From: Ignavibacteriota bacterium
Lineage (GTDB): Bacteria > Bacteroidota > Ignavibacteria > Tepidaquicellales > Tepidaquicellaceae
Length of the DNA stretch: 8,427 nt
Assembly: GCA_003158365.1 (NCBI GenBank)
Contig: PMIW01000236.1
Location: 545-8,971, forward strand
Direction: 5' to 3'
Positions 7,407-8,427 of this stretch are shown piece after piece (within the stretch, counting starts at the first letter, position 1; each line of letters starts with the position of its first letter). Both the position numbers and the translations under genes were made by a program. A model generated the notes under the pieces. It did not search any database. It saw only the letters and a program-made list of their open reading frames with translations, and had not been told where the DNA came from.

Positions 7407-8427
7407 TTGGCAGATAAAGACGAAAATACTGATATAAATAAAGAGGAATCTTCAAATAATTCCGAAAAAAAATTACCTGCAAAAAGAGGCAGACCCAAAA
7501 AGGTAAATAATGAACCTCCAAAGGAAGAAAATTCAGATATTAAAGAGAAAAATGAACATGTTTTAGAAGATAATAAGATTTCAGATGAGGAAAGTATTGA
7601 ATATCCCGGGGAATTAGATAATCAGGTATCGGAGGAAAATATACAAAATACGGATGTAGTTATTCCCGATTCGGAAATTCAACAGGATTCTGCAGAAAAT
7701 AAAGAGAAAGATGAGCCAATACCTTCTGAAGAGAAAATAATTTCTGAAGAGCAGACTTTAGGAATAATTCCAGTACCGGTTGAAGAAACAAATGTATTTA
7801 TACCTGATGAGAAACTGAAAAGAAAAAGCAATTACCAGATTAGTCTGGTTGATGAGAATCATTTACGTGCAAGGGTACTGACCGGTAAATTGGTAAATAT
7901 AGATTGCTATGTAAAAGATAAATATTCTTCTTCCGAAAGTACAGGTGAGAGACAGACAAATAGAATATTTGTACATCCCGCCGAAAAACCCCAGGAAATC
8001 GAAATAATGGTTTCGGTCGGGTTAGTTCCCATTCTTGAAGAGAGCAAAGTTGAAATTAAAGAAATTATTCCTGTCGGGAATTTCGAAAAAGATAGTAATT
8101 ATCAGGTAAGTCTTGTAGATGAAAACCTTTTACGTGTTGTTGTTGTAACGGATAAATCGGTCAGTATAGATTGTTCTATTAAAGATGAAGATATACATAC
8201 TGATGGTTCCAGCGAAACTCAGGCAAATAAAATATTTATACATCCCAAAGACAGACCGCAGGAAATTGAAATTATTGTTTCAATAGGCAGCGGGGTTGTT
8301 ATGGAAACTGCCGGTCCTTTTAGCAAAGAAGAAAAAACTATTGCTGCCGCTTCGCAAAAATCAAAACTGGTTCCAAATCCTCTTGTTGCTAATTTAATTC
8401 AAAAATTCAGTGATACTCCCGGTGATG
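7407..8427 (+). CDS. Charged protein with AT-hook-like motif and two tandem 65-residue repeats (3' end outside window)
   Basis: The frame is open from 7377 to the right edge. TTG at 7407 (then GCA GAT AAA) is the likely start, because no ATG occurs in frame until about residue 200; 340 residues are visible. Residues 1-140 are highly charged and rich in Glu, Lys, Asp, Asn and Ser, probably disordered, with PAKRGRPKK at 24-32, a textbook AT-hook core (GRP between basic residues) that in known proteins binds the minor groove of AT-rich DNA. Residues 141-205 and 230-294 are two copies of one beta-rich module, 37 of 65 identical, each opening SNYQ(I/V)SLVDEN and closing PQEIEI(M/I)VS(V/I)G, with a conserved IDC cysteine (167 and 256). 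A linker of 24 residues separates them. Residues 295-340 differ and run off the window. No signal peptide or membrane segment is visible, so it is probably cytoplasmic. I do not recognise the module; function unknown. Confidence 0.85.
   Translation, partial: MADKDENTDINKEESSNNSEKKLPAKRGRPKKVNNEPPKEENSDIKEKNEHVLEDNKISDEESIEYPGELDNQVSEENIQNTDVVIPDSEIQQDSAENKEKDEPIPSEEKIISEEQTLGIIPVPVEETNVFIPDEKLKRKSNYQISLVDENHLRARVLTGKLVNIDCYVKDKYSSSESTGERQTNRIFVHPAEKPQEIEIMVSVGLVPILEESKVEIKEIIPVGNFEKDSNYQVSLVDENLLRVVVVTDKSVSIDCSIKDEDIHTDGSSETQANKIFIHPKDRPQEIEIIVSIGSGVVMETAGPFSKEEKTIAAASQKSKLVPNPLVANLIQKFSDTPGD
7827..8021 (+). repeat. Intragenic tandem module, copy 1 (65 residues)
   Basis: This first copy of a duplicated protein module covers residues 141-205 of the AT-hook gene. 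Shared blocks with copy 2 are SNYQ.SLVDEN.LR, V.IDC..KD, N.IF.HP and PQEIEI.VS.G; the least conserved part is a loop at module positions 32-40. The alternating hydrophobic pattern suggests a small beta-sandwich. The codons have diverged more than the protein, so the duplication is not recent. Confidence 0.85.
8094..8288 (+). repeat. Intragenic tandem module, copy 2 (65 residues)
   Basis: This second copy covers residues 230-294 and has the same length as copy 1 with no gaps, 37 of 65 positions identical. The segment before each copy is also faintly similar (GIIPV..EET at 119 and GLVPI.EES at 205), so the true repeat unit may be about 89 residues. No third copy begins within the 46 residues that follow. 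Confidence 0.85.

Noticed and set aside
1..8427. CRISPR arrays, tRNA or rRNA genes, insertion sequences
   Set aside because: I saw no regularly spaced repeats, no tRNA-like cloverleaf, no rRNA-like sequence and no transposase motif on either strand.

Overview
The window is AT-rich (by eye roughly one third G+C), densely coding, and every supported gene lies on the + strand. The best clue to the organism is the 1192-residue outer-membrane protein. It has the SprA-like motif series known from the Bacteroidota/Ignavibacteriota/Chlorobiota (FCB) group. Signal peptides ending in ...SFAQG and ...LYSQG, weak or absent Shine-Dalgarno sequences and TTG starts also fit that group. An Ignavibacteria-like genome is my best guess; this is inference, not proof.

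Layout: (1) 1-597, the 3' two thirds or so of a Sua5/TsaC-type threonylcarbamoyl-AMP synthase, cut by the left window edge. (2) 597-1832, a cytoplasmic beta-propeller-like protein of unknown function whose ATG overlaps the sua5 stop (TAATG). (3) 1833-2009, an intergenic stretch with a possible promoter and a nested inverted repeat (1928-1981) that looks like a dispersed palindromic element. (4) 2010-3638, a signal-peptide-bearing, single-pass inner-membrane protein with a periplasmic von Willebrand factor A (vWA) domain with a complete MIDAS and a cytoplasmic tail of about 100 residues. (5) 3642-7220, the SprA-like outer-membrane beta-barrel protein, starting at TTG three bases after the vWA stop. 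(6) 7221-7406, an intergenic stretch without a clear terminator. (7) 7407 to the right edge, an open, incomplete gene with no in-frame ATG near its start. It codes for a highly charged protein with an AT-hook-like KRGRPKK motif and two tandem 65-residue repeats.

How they may work together: sua5 is a housekeeping tRNA-modification gene, and the propeller gene is translationally coupled to it. The vWA and barrel genes are almost certainly co-transcribed and both products act in the envelope, so an inner-membrane/outer-membrane pair is plausible. The propeller could be the cytoplasmic partner, but the 177-bp gap and likely promoter before the vWA gene make that only a hypothesis. The last gene is separated by another gap and its link to the others is unknown.

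The most curious unexplained patterns are: an exact 19-bp, in-frame repeat at the 3' ends of genes 1 and 3, with a degenerate copy at the end of gene 2; the nested palindrome before the vWA gene; and the AT-hook plus duplicated-module protein at the right edge.
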